The translations under genes and the position numbers were made by a program. From Arthrobacter sp. U41 (GTDB lineage Bacteria; Actinomycetota; Actinomycetes; Actinomycetales; Micrococcaceae): a DNA stretch of 64,000 bases. The stretch lies in NCBI RefSeq assembly GCF_001750145.1, contig NZ_CP015732.1, positions 3,038,001-3,102,000 on the forward strand, in the 5' to 3' direction. Below the pieces are notes generated by a model. It did not search any database and was not told where the DNA came from. It saw nothing but the letters and a program-made list of their open reading frames with translations. Below are positions 1 to 8,614 of the stretch, piece by piece (the stretch's first letter is position 1; every line of letters starts with the position of its first letter).

Positions 1-388
1 CATGACCGGAGGTCAGACGCTGATCATCGGGCGCACCGGCCGCAACTTCGGTGCCGGCATGTCCGGCGGTACCGCTTATGTGCTGGACCTGCAGACCGAA
101 CGCGTGAACAAGCAGGCCCTGGAGTCCGGCGAGCTGCAGCTGCGCGAACTGGACGCCGAGGACCGCGACATTGTCCATGGACTGCTGCTGAAGCACTCCG
201 AGGAGACCGAGTCGCTGCTGGCGGCCCGGCTGCTGGAGAACTTCGATGACACCGCAGCCCGCATAACCAAGGTGCTGCCGCGCGACTACGCGGCCGTGCT
301 GCAAACCCGCCTTGACGCCATCGAAGAGGGCCTTGACCCCGACGGCGAAGAAGTTTGGTCTCGAATCCTGGAGGTGACCGGTGGCTGA
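1..388 (+). CDS. gltB: Glutamate synthase large subunit, C-terminal end (partial)
   Basis: This is the last ~129 residues of the large subunit of NADPH-glutamate synthase, which makes two glutamates from glutamine and 2-oxoglutarate. The visible part is the GXGXG-type C-terminal domain: a beta-helix pattern (TLIIGRTGRNFGAGMSGGTA) followed by the usual tail that counts down to EEVWSRILEV. The gene enters from the left edge, so its start is not seen. Its stop (386-388) lies inside the start of gltD, so the two subunits are translationally coupled. Identification is strong because the tail and the GltD partner agree. Confidence 0.95.
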   Translation, partial: MTGGQTLIIGRTGRNFGAGMSGGTAYVLDLQTERVNKQALESGELQLRELDAEDRDIVHGLLLKHSEETESLLAARLLENFDDTAARITKVLPRDYAAVLQTRLDAIEEGLDPDGEEVWSRILEVTGG

Positions 389-1838
389 TCCACGCGGATT
401 TCTGAAAGTACGTCAGCGCGAAACCCAGCCCCGCCGTCCCGTTCCGGTCCGCATTATGGACTGGAAGGAAGTCTACGAGGCCCAGGAAAAGGGTGTCCTG
501 AAGGCCCAGGCCGGCCGCTGCATGGACTGCGGCGTGCCGTTCTGCCACCAGGGCTGCCCGCTGGGGAACCTCATTCCGGAGTGGAATGACCTCATCTGGC
601 GGGACAAGGGCGAGGAAGCGATGGAGCGGCTGCACGCCACCAACAACTTCCCCGAGTTCACCGGGCGGCTCTGCCCGGCCCCCTGCGAGGCCTCCTGCGT
701 GCTGGGCATCAACCAGCCCGCGGTGACCATCAAGCAGGTCGAGGTCTCCATCGTGGACCAGGCGTTCGAGAACGGCTGGGTCAACCCGCTGCCGCCGGCC
801 CGCCTCAGCGGCAAGACGGTCGCCGTCGTCGGCTCCGGCCCGGCCGGGCTTGCCGTCGCGCAGCAGCTGACCCGGGTGGGCCACACCGTCGCCGTCTATG
901 AGCGCGATGACAAGATCGGCGGCCTGCTGCGGTACGGGATTCCCGATTTCAAGATGGAAAAAGAGCACGTGGACCGCCGGCTGGAGCAGATGAAAGCCGA
1001 AGGCACCCGCTTCCGGACCGGCGTCGCCGTCGGCACCGACGTGACCTGGGAGCAGCTGCGCCGACGTTACGACGCCGTCGTGGTCGCCACCGGCGCCACC
1101 GTCCCGCGTGACCTGCCGATCCCGGGCCGCGAGCTCGAGGGCGTGCACTTCGCGATGGACTACCTCGTCCCGGCCAACCGTGTGGTGGCGGGGGAGACGG
1201 TGGAGAACCAGATCAACGCTGCCGGAAAGCACGTTGTTATCCTCGGCGGCGGCGACACCGGCGCGGACTGCCTCGGCACCGCGCACCGGCACCAGGCCGC
1301 GTCCGTCACCACCCTGGCAATCGGCAAGCAGCCGCCGGCGGAGCGCGCCAGCCACCAGCCGTGGCCGACGTTCCCCACCCTGTTCGAGGTGGCCAGCGCC
1401 CATGAGGAGGGCGGCGAACGCACCTACCTCGCCTCCACCGTGGAGTTCGTCGGCGAGAACGGCAAACTGACCGGCGTGAAGGTGGCCGAGACCGAATTCG
1501 TCGACGGCAAGCGCCTCCCCAGGGCCGGCACCGAGCGGATCATCCCGGCCGACCTGGTCTTCCTCTCGCTCGGCTTCACCGGCCCGGAGCCGGCAGGGAT
1601 CACCGAGCAGGTCAGTGCCGAGTTCGACGGCCGCGGCAACGTGGCCCGCGACGGGTACTACATGACCAACACGGAAGGCATCTTCGTCGCCGGAGACGCC
1701 GGCCGCGGCCAGTCGCTCATCGTCTGGGCGATCGCCGAGGGACGCGCCTGTGCCGCCGCGGTGGACAAGTTCCTGATGGGCAGCACCATCCTTCCGGCCC
1801 CGGTGGCGCCAACCGACCGGGCCATGGCCGTCCTGTAG
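381..1838 (+). CDS. gltD: Glutamate synthase small subunit
   Basis: This 485-residue protein supplies electrons from NADPH to GltB. A cysteine-rich N-terminal segment ([19 protein letters not shown], residues ~46-64, and a second cysteine set near [10 protein letters not shown]) binds the [4Fe-4S] clusters. A first Rossmann motif ([10 protein letters not shown], ~150) binds FAD, and a second ([11 protein letters not shown], ~288) binds NADPH. The near-C-terminal [19 protein letters not shown] is the second FAD contact. The GTG start overlaps the gltB stop and has GGAGG six bases upstream. Length and domain order are normal for GltD. Confidence 0.96.
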   Translation: MADPRGFLKVRQRETQPRRPVPVRIMDWKEVYEAQEKGVLKAQAGRCMDCGVPFCHQGCPLGNLIPEWNDLIWRDKGEEAMERLHATNNFPEFTGRLCPAPCEASCVLGINQPAVTIKQVEVSIVDQAFENGWVNPLPPARLSGKTVAVVGSGPAGLAVAQQLTRVGHTVAVYERDDKIGGLLRYGIPDFKMEKEHVDRRLEQMKAEGTRFRTGVAVGTDVTWEQLRRRYDAVVVATGATVPRDLPIPGRELEGVHFAMDYLVPANRVVAGETVENQINAAGKHVVILGGGDTGADCLGTAHRHQAASVTTLAIGKQPPAERASHQPWPTFPTLFEVASAHEEGGERTYLASTVEFVGENGKLTGVKVAETEFVDGKRLPRAGTERIIPADLVFLSLGFTGPEPAGITEQVSAEFDGRGNVARDGYYMTNTEGIFVAGDAGRGQSLIVWAIAEGRACAAAVDKFLMGSTILPAPVAPTDRAMAVL

Positions 1839-1916
1839 TCCAGCTGGTTTCCAACGGCCCCCGGCCATTCACCTTGATACAACTACATCCATACAATCGA
1901 CTACTAGGGTAGGTAT

Positions 1917-3416
1917 ATGAGACGCGCTAAAATAGTGGCCACGTTCGGACCGGCAATCGCGAGCTTTGAGAACACTCTCGCCGTGCTGGAAGCCGGCGTC
2001 GACGTGGCCCGCATGAACATGAGCCACGGCGACTACGCCGTGCACGACTCCACCTACGAGAACGTCCGCAAGGCAGCCGGGCAGCTCGGCAAGGCCGTCG
2101 CCATCATGGCCGACCTGCAGGGCCCGAAGATCCGCCTGGGCCGGTTCGTGGACGGACCGCACCTGCTGGCTGTTGGCGACACCTTCACCATCACCACCGA
2201 GGACGTCCCGGGCACCAAGGACATCTGCTCCACGACGCTCAAGAGCCTCACCCAGGACGTCAACGCCGGCGATGCCCTGCTGATCGACGACGGCAAGGTC
2301 GCGCTCCGCGCGATCGACGTCGACGACGTCAAGGTCGTCGCCCAGGTGATCGTCGGAGGGTACGTTTCGAACAACAAGGGCATCAACCTGCCCGGCGTTG
2401 CCGTCAACGTGCCGGCGCTGAGCGAAAAGGACGAGGACGATCTGCGCTGGGCCATGCGCCGCGGCGTGGACATGGTGGCACTGTCCTTCGTCCGCGACGC
2501 CTCGGACATCAAGCGTGTCCACGAGATCATGGACGAAGAAGGCCGCCGCGTGCCGGTGATCGCCAAGATCGAGAAGCCGCAGGCCGTTGAGCAGCTCCCC
2601 GAGATCATCGACGCGTTCGACGCCATCATGGTGGCCCGTGGCGACCTCGGCGTGGAACTTCCGCTCGAGGAAGTGCCGATCGTGCAGAAGCGCGCCGTTG
2701 AACTGGCCCGCCGATGGGCCAAGCCCGTCATTGTGGCCACCCAGGTGCTGGAGTCCATGATCGACAACCCGCGACCGACCCGAGCCGAGGCGTCCGACTG
2801 CGCCAACGCCGTGCTGGACGGCGCCGATGCGGTAATGCTCTCCGGCGAGACCAGCGTGGGCAAGTTCCCGATCGAGACCGTCAAGACCATGGCCCGGATC
2901 ATCGAATCCACCGAGGTCCACGGCCTGGAGCGCGTCCCCCCGCTGGGCACCAAGCCCAAGACCCGCGGTGGCGCCATCACCCGGGCCGCCGTCGAAATCG
3001 CCGACCAGCTGGATGCCAAGTACATTTGTGCCTTCACGCAGTCCGGCGACTCGGCACGGCGCCTGTCGCGGCTGCGTCCGATCCGGCCGGTCTTCGCCTT
3101 CACCCCGGTGGAGCACGTCTGGAACCAGCTGGCGCTGACCTGGGGAATCCAGCCGGTGCTGGTCCCGATGGTGGGCCACACGGACGAGATGACCGCACAG
3201 GTTGACCGCAGCCTGCTGAACATGGACCTGGTCGAGGACGGCGACATGGTGGTCATCGCCGCCGGTTCGCCTCCCGGAAAGGCCGGTTCCACGAACATGC
3301 TGAAGGTCCACAAGGTTGGCGACCTGGCCGACGCCGGCAGCCACGGCGAAGCCGAGGTTACCAAGGACAAGCTCGGCCCCTGGCCGGAAAAGAAGAAGCG
3401 GAACGGCAAAGCCTAG
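1917..3416 (+). CDS. pyk: Pyruvate kinase
   Basis: The 499-residue product converts phosphoenolpyruvate and ADP to pyruvate and ATP, the last step of glycolysis. It starts with the family N-terminus RRAKIVATFGPA. It carries the NMSHGDYAVHD substrate loop (~34), the catalytic lysine segment VIAKIEKPQAVEQ (~218-230), the MVARGDLGVELP metal site (~238) and the ATQVLESMI signature (~279). The C-terminal allosteric domain is present. A 78-bp spacer separates it from gltD, so it probably has its own promoter there. A strong terminator follows. The extended tail (WPEKKKRNGKA) is typical of actinobacterial enzymes. Confidence 0.96.
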   Translation: MRRAKIVATFGPAIASFENTLAVLEAGVDVARMNMSHGDYAVHDSTYENVRKAAGQLGKAVAIMADLQGPKIRLGRFVDGPHLLAVGDTFTITTEDVPGTKDICSTTLKSLTQDVNAGDALLIDDGKVALRAIDVDDVKVVAQVIVGGYVSNNKGINLPGVAVNVPALSEKDEDDLRWAMRRGVDMVALSFVRDASDIKRVHEIMDEEGRRVPVIAKIEKPQAVEQLPEIIDAFDAIMVARGDLGVELPLEEVPIVQKRAVELARRWAKPVIVATQVLESMIDNPRPTRAEASDCANAVLDGADAVMLSGETSVGKFPIETVKTMARIIESTEVHGLERVPPLGTKPKTRGGAITRAAVEIADQLDAKYICAFTQSGDSARRLSRLRPIRPVFAFTPVEHVWNQLALTWGIQPVLVPMVGHTDEMTAQVDRSLLNMDLVEDGDMVVIAAGSPPGKAGSTNMLKVHKVGDLADAGSHGEAEVTKDKLGPWPEKKKRNGKA

Positions 3417-3436
3417 TTCCGGAGATTGACAGCACG

Positions 3437-3487
3437 AAGGAGGGTCCCCGCCACGCGGTTTGCGCGGCGGGGACCCTCCCCTTTTTG
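3437..3487 (+). terminator. Rho-independent terminator after pyk
   Basis: A perfect 14-bp GC-rich stem (3439-3452 with 3466-3479) closes a short loop and is followed by a T-rich run (CCCTTTTTG). It lies 20-60 bases after the pyk stop and between convergent genes, so it could serve both pyk and the ANTAR regulator gene. Confidence 0.9.
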
Positions 3488-3522
3488 TCTTCTTTGCCGG
3501 GCTCTTGTCTGCCCGGGCCGGG

Positions 3523-4128
3523 TCAGTTGACCTGGTTGATGATGGTCTCGGCAACCTCGCGCATGCTCAGGCGGCGGTCCATTGAGGTCTTCTGGATCCA
3601 CCGGAACGCCTCCGGCTCGGTCAGGCCCATTTTGGTGGTCAGGAGGCTCTTGGCGCGCTCCACGAGCTTGCGGGTGGCGAACTGCTCCTGCAGGTCGGTC
3701 ACTTCGCTTTCGAGGGCCTTGATCTCCTCATGGCGGGAGAGCGCGATCTCCAGGGCGGGGATCAGGTCCGCCGGGGTGAAGGGCTTGACCACGTAGGCCA
3801 TGGCGCCGGCGTCGCGGGCGCGTTCGACGAGTTCCTTCTGGCTGAACGCGGTCAGCAGGACCACGGGGGCGATCCGCGCCTTGACGATCTTTTCGGCGGC
3901 CGAGATGCCATCCATGATGGGCATCTTGACGTCCATCAGGACGAGGTCCGGCTTCAGTTCCTCGGCGAGCTGCACGGCTTTCTCGCCGTTGTCTGCTTCG
4001 CCGACGACGTCGTAGCCTTCGCCCCGCAGGATCTCGATGATGTCGAGCCGGATGAGGGTCTCGTCCTCGGCGACAACCACGCGGCGCGCCGGCTTGGACG
4101 TGGGGTTTGACTCCGTCTGTTCTGACAC
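3523..4128 (-). CDS. ANTAR-domain response regulator
   Basis: The 201-residue protein has an N-terminal receiver domain with the acidic pair E21-D22, the phosphorylated aspartate D66 in LVLMDVKMPIMDG, and the conserved lysine in YVVKPF (~116). A helical linker follows, then a C-terminal ANTAR RNA-binding domain (~135-190; AKSLLTTKMGLTEPEAFRWIQK). ANTAR proteins bind paired hairpins in nascent mRNA and prevent termination. The layout matches the mycobacterial PdtaR (Rv1626) type. The start is GTG at 4128 with AAGGAG seven bases upstream. It converges on pyk and marks the end of core chromosome before tRNA-Leu. Confidence 0.93.
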   Translation of the reverse strand: MSEQTESNPTSKPARRVVVAEDETLIRLDIIEILRGEGYDVVGEADNGEKAVQLAEELKPDLVLMDVKMPIMDGISAAEKIVKARIAPVVLLTAFSQKELVERARDAGAMAYVVKPFTPADLIPALEIALSRHEEIKALESEVTDLQEQFATRKLVERAKSLLTTKMGLTEPEAFRWIQKTSMDRRLSMREVAETIINQVN

Positions 4129-4334
4129 GGGAACTCCTTGGAAAGGTACGGCGGGAACTAGACCATCTTAGGTTGTCACCGCTGGTGTACTGGGACCGGG
4201 TTGGGTTCGATGCGGCGTCACTGGCGCGATTCTGGAATTCAGCCTATCTGCATGTAGAGTAATTTCGGGCACTGGAAGCGATCGCGTTGCTCACAGCACT
4301 GTGGCTGGGCGATTATGACACCGGTGTACTCCGC

Positions 4335-4415
4335 GCCCGAGTGGCGGAATGGCAGACGCGCCGCACTCAAAATGCGGTATCGAAAGGTGTGTGGGTTCGA
4401 GTCCCACCTCGGGCA
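4335..4415 (+). tRNA. tRNA-Leu (anticodon CAA)
   Basis: The acceptor stem GCCCGAG pairs with CTCGGGC, followed by discriminator A. The anticodon stem CCGCA/TGCGG encloses the loop CTCAAAA, giving anticodon CAA. A variable arm and a normal T-arm with TTCGAGT are present. CCA is not encoded. The 3' end is the attachment site of the accessory elements that follow, and its last 22 bases recur at 22798 and 56209. The gene itself is intact because each element restores the 3' end. Confidence 0.96.
4394..4415 (+). other. Attachment-site core 1 (tRNA-Leu 3' end)
   Basis: These 22 bases run from the T-arm to the discriminator base of tRNA-Leu. They are repeated exactly at 22798-22819 and 56209-56230, where no 5' half of a tRNA exists. 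Identity continues into the bases just after the core at all three places. This is the expected pattern for attL/attR sites of elements integrated at a tRNA 3' end. This copy is the chromosomal left junction. Confidence 0.88.
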
Positions 4416-5012
4416 CAGTGTTTCCGCAGTTCAGGGGCTTTTTTGGTGTTTTTTCGTGTGGACAGTGTCCACACTCTCGCCTCTGATCTGATGTTTCGGG
4501 TGTGTGGGGTCCCGGAACGGCCTATTTGGTTGTTTGGGGAGCTGCTGCCTATGGCGGAACGGGTACCGCTCTGTGGGGTCTCTTCTGGGTGTTCATCCTC
4601 GTTCGTCCTTTCGTTTGGTTTTTTCGCGTTCACTACTTCATGGTGGCCAGGGCCGCGTACAACATGACGTTCTGATTATTCTTTAGATGGACCTGGGTTT
4701 GCCGCTGGTCCGGATTTTCCGCTCTGATACCTGTTCATGCAGGACTGCGGGGGGAACGGCATGACCTGGCAACTGATCCGGGCAGGTCATGGGCTCGCTG
4801 AGCCTGGCCAGTCGGCAGGCGGGGCCGGCTTCGAGGGCGGGTTGTTGGACCTGGTGGGACCAGTTGCCATGTCCTTCCCACCACTAACCCGCCGCCGTGG
4901 CCATCATTTTCCCGTCATCGTCGCATCCGGATTCTGGTATCCGGCGTCACTGTCCTCACTGTCCTCGCTGTTTTGGGTGGGGGGAGCTGGCCACGTTGCT
5001 CTCAATCCGATC
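4416..5012 (+). repeat. Element left-end block, copy 1
   Basis: About 600 bp directly after the tRNA are clearly homologous to 22820-23370 and 56231-56815. Shared landmarks include CTTCATGGTGG, GGGGGGAACSGCATGAC, GAGCCTGSCCAG and a coding-like end reading GHVALN. The copies differ by scattered substitutions and small indels, so they are diverged, not recent duplicates. The last third looks like a decayed small membrane-protein gene. Nothing else that could be a gene is visible between the tRNA and doxX. Confidence 0.85.
4456..4474. repeat. Element-end palindrome, GGAC type (left end of element 1)
   Basis: The site GTGTGGACAGTGTCCACAC is a perfect palindrome around a central G. It begins 40 bases after the attachment core. 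An identical site lies at 22688-22706, the inferred right end of the same element. Variants with GCAC/GTGC in place of GGAC/GTCC sit at 22859, 56099 and 56270. It is probably a binding site for a recombinase, a directionality factor or an element regulator. Confidence 0.8.
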
Positions 5013-5582
5013 GCACGGAAAAGCTAACGAGGCGGTGGGCCTAGGCCAATGGGTGGATTCAGGCTAAGGCGTGTGGGGCTGGGCTGACACTTCCTCCACC
5101 GGGGTTCCGGAGGCCGGTGCCACTGTGTCGTCGGCCAGGGCTTTACGCCGGCGGTAAATCTGGACCCCGATGGCTGCCGGTATTACGGCTAGGTCAGCCG
5201 CCCTCATCCAGGGCCGGTCCAGGATATGACCGGTGAGCGAGTCCAGGGAGAGAGGTCCGGGCCCTCCGATGGTGAACGACGCTGCCGCCAGGCCCAGTAC
5301 CGCGGGGTACTCAAATCCTCACTCTGTGGCGAAGAAGCCGTTAGGGGCGTGGACGCTGGCAGCGACGCCCATCGTGGTGGCAGCGGCGGCGCCGGCGGCC
5401 GGAGTGGCCAGCCCCAGGGCCAAGGCAACACCGGCTCCTGCTTCACCCACGCCTGCGAGGATGGCGCTGGGTTTTGCTGGGCGGAAGCCCATGGCGTGCA
5501 TGCCCTTGCTGGTTCCTTCGATGCCTCCTCCGCCGAACTGGGCTGCTGCGGGGATTTCGGACAGCGGAATTAGTGGATTCTT

Positions 5583-6476
5583 CTACGCTGCCAAGGCTGG
5601 CTGTTGATAACCATAGTGGACTTCGTTGGGCCGGCGGTAACCCAGCGCGGAGTGACGGCGCCGGCTGTTGTAAAACCCCTCGATGTAGCGAATGACGTCG
5701 CTCCGGGCTTGTGATTTGGTCGCGTAAACGGTCCGGTAGACACGCTCGTTTTTCAGGGCGGAGAAGAACGATTCGGCCATGCTGTTATCCCAGCACACGC
5801 CGGTGCGTCCCATCGAGGAGCGCATACCGAGGCCGGCCACCAGGGCCCTGAAATCCGTCGAGGTATAGACGCTGCCCCGGTCGGAGTGCCAGATCGCGGA
5901 CGGCTCGATCCGGGTTGTCGCGGCGGCGTTCCTAAGCGCATCGGTCACGAGCTCGGTGCGCATGTGATCGGCGATGGACCAGCCGACGACTTTCTTTGAG
6001 TAGCAGTCGATGACGGTGGCGAGATAGACGAACCCTTGCCAGGTGTGGATGTAGGTGATGTCGCCGACGAACTTCACTCCGGGGCGGTCGGCGGTGAAAT
6101 CCCGGTTGACGAGGTCGGGCATGCCCGCGGCGGCCTCAGCGTCAGCCTCGGTGGTGATGCGGAACGGGCGTGGCTGACAGGCCACCAGACCCTGGTGGCG
6201 CATGATCTGCCGCACCAGCTCGGGAGAGCACTCGGTCTGTTCCGCGGCGAGATCGGCGTGGATCCGCCGGTACCCGTAGGTGCCCTCGGACTCCTCGAAG
6301 AAGTGCTGGATCCGTGCCGTCAGGGCCTGCCGGCGCCCCGAGGTGGCAGATTGCGGACGGGTGGCCCAGTGATAGAAACCGGAGGTTGAGACGGCCAGCC
6401 AGCGGCACATTTTCACCACCGAGTTTAGATTGGCGGGCTCAGCTTTTTGGGAATCGATGAATTCATACTTGCTCAC
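5583..6476 (-). CDS. IS3-family transposase OrfB (copy A)
   Basis: The 297-residue protein has an HTH_21-like N-terminal region (EGTYGYRRIHADL) and an rve integrase core with the DDE triad: D in KFVGDITYIHT, D in WHSDRGSVYTS and E in the SFFSALKNERVY segment. It ends with the family tail YNSRRRHSALGYRRPNEVHYGY. It overlaps orfA by one base and is in the -1 frame. It is probably made mainly as an OrfAB fusion by slippage on the A6G run near the end of orfA. It appears intact. Confidence 0.95.
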   Translation of the reverse strand: MSKYEFIDSQKAEPANLNSVVKMCRWLAVSTSGFYHWATRPQSATSGRRQALTARIQHFFEESEGTYGYRRIHADLAAEQTECSPELVRQIMRHQGLVACQPRPFRITTEADAEAAAGMPDLVNRDFTADRPGVKFVGDITYIHTWQGFVYLATVIDCYSKKVVGWSIADHMRTELVTDALRNAAATTRIEPSAIWHSDRGSVYTSTDFRALVAGLGMRSSMGRTGVCWDNSMAESFFSALKNERVYRTVYATKSQARSDVIRYIEGFYNSRRRHSALGYRRPNEVHYGYQQPALAA

Positions 6477-6766
6477 TACCGCTGCTCCCGCGCGAAGTAA
6501 GCGCTGGCTTTTTTCAGGAAGGCAGTCTCCGCCCGCAGCTCTTGAACTTCACGCTCGAGCTCCTTCAGCCGGGCCCGTTCCGGCACCGTCAGATCCACCT
6601 CTGTCCCGCCGTTGGCCTCGCGGTACTTGACCAGCCAGTTGCGGAGCGTCTCGGGGCCGACACCGTACGCCGTGGCCACGTCCTTGATCGGCTTGGACGT
6701 GGTGATCACCTCGCGGCACAGCTCGTCCTTGAACTCCTGGGGAAAACGCTTCCGTGATGCGGTCAT
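6476..6766 (-). CDS. IS3-family transposase OrfA (copy A)
   Basis: The 96-residue protein begins MTASRKRFPQEFKDELCREV. It has an HTH_Tnp_1 fold (IKDVATAYGVGPETLRNWL) and a leucine-zipper-like C-terminal coil (ARLKELEREVQELRAETAFL). It binds the element ends. The sequence LKKASAYF lies over the AAAAAAG slippery site. It differs from copy B at only a few residues (for example RFPQ instead of RFTQ). Confidence 0.93.
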   Translation of the reverse strand: MTASRKRFPQEFKDELCREVITTSKPIKDVATAYGVGPETLRNWLVKYREANGGTEVDLTVPERARLKELEREVQELRAETAFLKKASAYFAREQR

Positions 6767-6948
6767 GCTGATCTCTACTTTCGGTAGACCCCCATTTTAA
6801 GGGGGCCCACTGTCCGAGATCTCCGCGGCAGCCCAAACCATCCGAAGAGTTTTTGGGATCCGTGCGCGATGAGCACGCCTCCGAGGGCAACCCGGAACAG
6901 GGTCTGCGCGGCGGCGGCAGCCTCAGGGCTGGTCGTTGCAAGGCTCAT

Positions 6949-7431
6949 AGGGGTTCTCCTTGGATGGGCCGTGGCGCTGCGCCGGCCGGCGCTCCTTTAC
7001 AAGCATGATTCTACGTCGGCGGGCCGATCCGGTCACGGGAGGTAAAGCCTAAGAAGAGTTCTTCTCCCGCCGCTGGCGGCAAGGGGTTTCACAGGTACTG
7101 CAAGAAAACGTGCAGCAAATGACACCGGGTTAGGCGCTGCGGGGACAACGACAACCCCTGACCCATCCATCTTGGTCCCAGCAGCACCCGTGGCCGGATA
7201 CGCTTCGCGAGCACTTCCCAAATGAGGCACGCACCACATTTCGTGAGCACTATTAATGAGTCTCGTAGAACCCTTGTGGCGCCGAGGGCGCGAGAGGAAA
7301 ATAACCGCAGGGACGGGCACGCCGTCGAAGATCAACCGCTCAATGGCCGCACAAATTCACACGGCGGCATGCGGAACGTGATGCCAGTCCCTTCTAAGCG
7401 GGTCGGGGAACCGGCCAGGACGGAGTGGACC
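6949..7431. other. Intergenic region upstream of doxX and the hydrolase
   Basis: No gene is supported here. The two flanking genes diverge, so both promoters should lie in this stretch. Reading frames in the region have no family resemblance. The only clear signal is GGAG eight bases before the ATG at 7432. Confidence 0.5.
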
Positions 7432-8220
7432 ATGCCCGGCTACGTGGAAATTGACGGGCACCCAACGTGGGTCGATGATCGGGGCGGTCCGGGCACACCT
7501 CTCCTGCTGTTGCATGGCGGCCTGAGCAACAGTGACGAGCTGCTCAACAGCATTGGGGCAGGTCTCGCGGAGCGCTACCGAGTCGTCGCGTTCGATCGCA
7601 GTGGCCACGGCTACACCTCGGACACCGATGCAGATTTCCACTATGCGGACATGGCGGACGAGACCGTTCGGGTGCTTGAACAGGTCGTCGGCGGACCGGC
7701 CCATCTCGTGGGGTGGAGTGACGGCGGGATCGTTGCCCTGCTCGTTGCGCTTCAGCGATCCGATCTCGTACAAAGGCTTGTTGTCATTGGCGCTAACTAC
7801 CACTTCGACGGCTCCATGGCCGTTGAGATGGATCCTGAATCTTCGCTTGCGCAGGCACTGGGCAAGGCCTACATCGAACGCTCACCTCACGGTCCCGAGC
7901 ACTTGGAAGTGGCCATCAGCAAGAGTTTCAGAATGTTCGGTGCGGAGCCGACGCTCACGACGACCGACATCGCGCGAATTGCCCGGCCTGTGCTCGTCGT
8001 CGTCGGCGACGATGATTTGGTCGCACTGCCACATACGGTCTCGCTGTACGAGGCCTTGCCTGAAGGCCAGCTGGCCGTGGTCCCCGGGGCCTCTCACGCG
8101 CTTCCATTGGAACAACCGGATGTCCTCACCGGTCTCATCCTCAATTTCCTGGCCGCGGTTGAGTCTGCCCGCACGCTCCTTCCCGTTCGCCGGGCACGGC
8201 CCAGGCCCAGCAGCAACTAG
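7432..8220 (+). CDS. Alpha/beta hydrolase
   Basis: The 262-residue protein is a cytoplasmic alpha/beta-hydrolase fold enzyme of unknown substrate. It has the oxyanion-hole strand LLLLHGGLSNS, the nucleophile elbow LVGWSDGGIVAL (Ser in GxSxG), the acid in VVVGDDDLVALP and the base in VVPGASHALP, in that order. It has no signal peptide. An upstream ATG in the same frame exists, but ATG 7432 has GGAG at the right distance and begins where homology-like sequence starts. It stands alone on its strand. Confidence 0.88.
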   Translation: MPGYVEIDGHPTWVDDRGGPGTPLLLLHGGLSNSDELLNSIGAGLAERYRVVAFDRSGHGYTSDTDADFHYADMADETVRVLEQVVGGPAHLVGWSDGGIVALLVALQRSDLVQRLVVIGANYHFDGSMAVEMDPESSLAQALGKAYIERSPHGPEHLEVAISKSFRMFGAEPTLTTTDIARIARPVLVVVGDDDLVALPHTVSLYEALPEGQLAVVPGASHALPLEQPDVLTGLILNFLAAVESARTLLPVRRARPRPSSN

Positions 8221-8614
8221 GGCCCCGAGGGCACGGGGCATGACGCTTAACAAAAGCAGCCAAGAGGTGCCCTGGTTTGGCCAGCTGGGCACCGAGGGAA
8301 CGTCAGTCCGGATTTCAACCTGCGGCATCGCCATGAACTCATCCAAGGACCAGGGCGGCGTTGATCCGTCTCGGTCACAATGGCGAACTTACAGTCCTCC
8401 GGCGAGATAAGGAGCAGGACCGCAGTCAGCACGGGAAAGCTTTCGGTCTTGTATTGGCCCCGTGGTAAGGCTCGATGTCCAGTGCGCGTCGAGGCCCGGG
8501 TCCCTGAAGGCCACAGGCTGATCGTCATCCGTACGTTCTAAGCGCCATCCTCGCAGCCGCCCGCCACGAACCGGGCAGAGCCCTCCTGACAACCGACAGT
8601 CTCCACCCCACATG
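8221..8614. other. Intergenic gap between convergent genes
   Basis: This is nearly 400 bp between the ends of the hydrolase and lipase genes. No coding frame, RNA or clear terminator hairpin is supported. Confidence 0.5.

Larger units (their letters stand above)
5539..6835 (-). mobile_element. IS3-family insertion sequence, copy A (1297 bp)
   Basis: The element has imperfect terminal inverted repeats of ~30 bp that begin TGGGCTGCYGCGG and continue to TCGGACAG. It is flanked by 3-bp direct repeats AAC (5536-5538 and 6836-6838). It contains overlapping orfA and orfB. A second copy of identical length lies in the opposite orientation at 57324-58620. The insertion is inside doxX. Confidence 0.95.
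5064..6948 (-). pseudogene. DoxX family membrane protein, broken by IS3 and a stop codon
   Basis: Removing the IS at 5539-6835 and one copy of its AAC target duplication restores a 194-codon frame. It begins MSLATTSPEAAAAAQTLFRV and continues HGSQKLFGWFGGGGIEGTSK, the classic DoxX N-terminus, with several hydrophobic helices after it. A second lesion is an in-frame TGA at 5321-5319 where GGA (Gly) is expected in NGFFATE-x-GFEYP. Intact DoxX proteins are small integral membrane proteins linked to redox or thiol stress. The gene is therefore dead twice over. Confidence 0.88.

Noticed and set aside
24..3554. Long minus-strand open frames opposite gltD and pyk (614 and 561 residues)
   Set aside because: They are antisense to strongly identified genes, lack any family motif and reflect high GC content.
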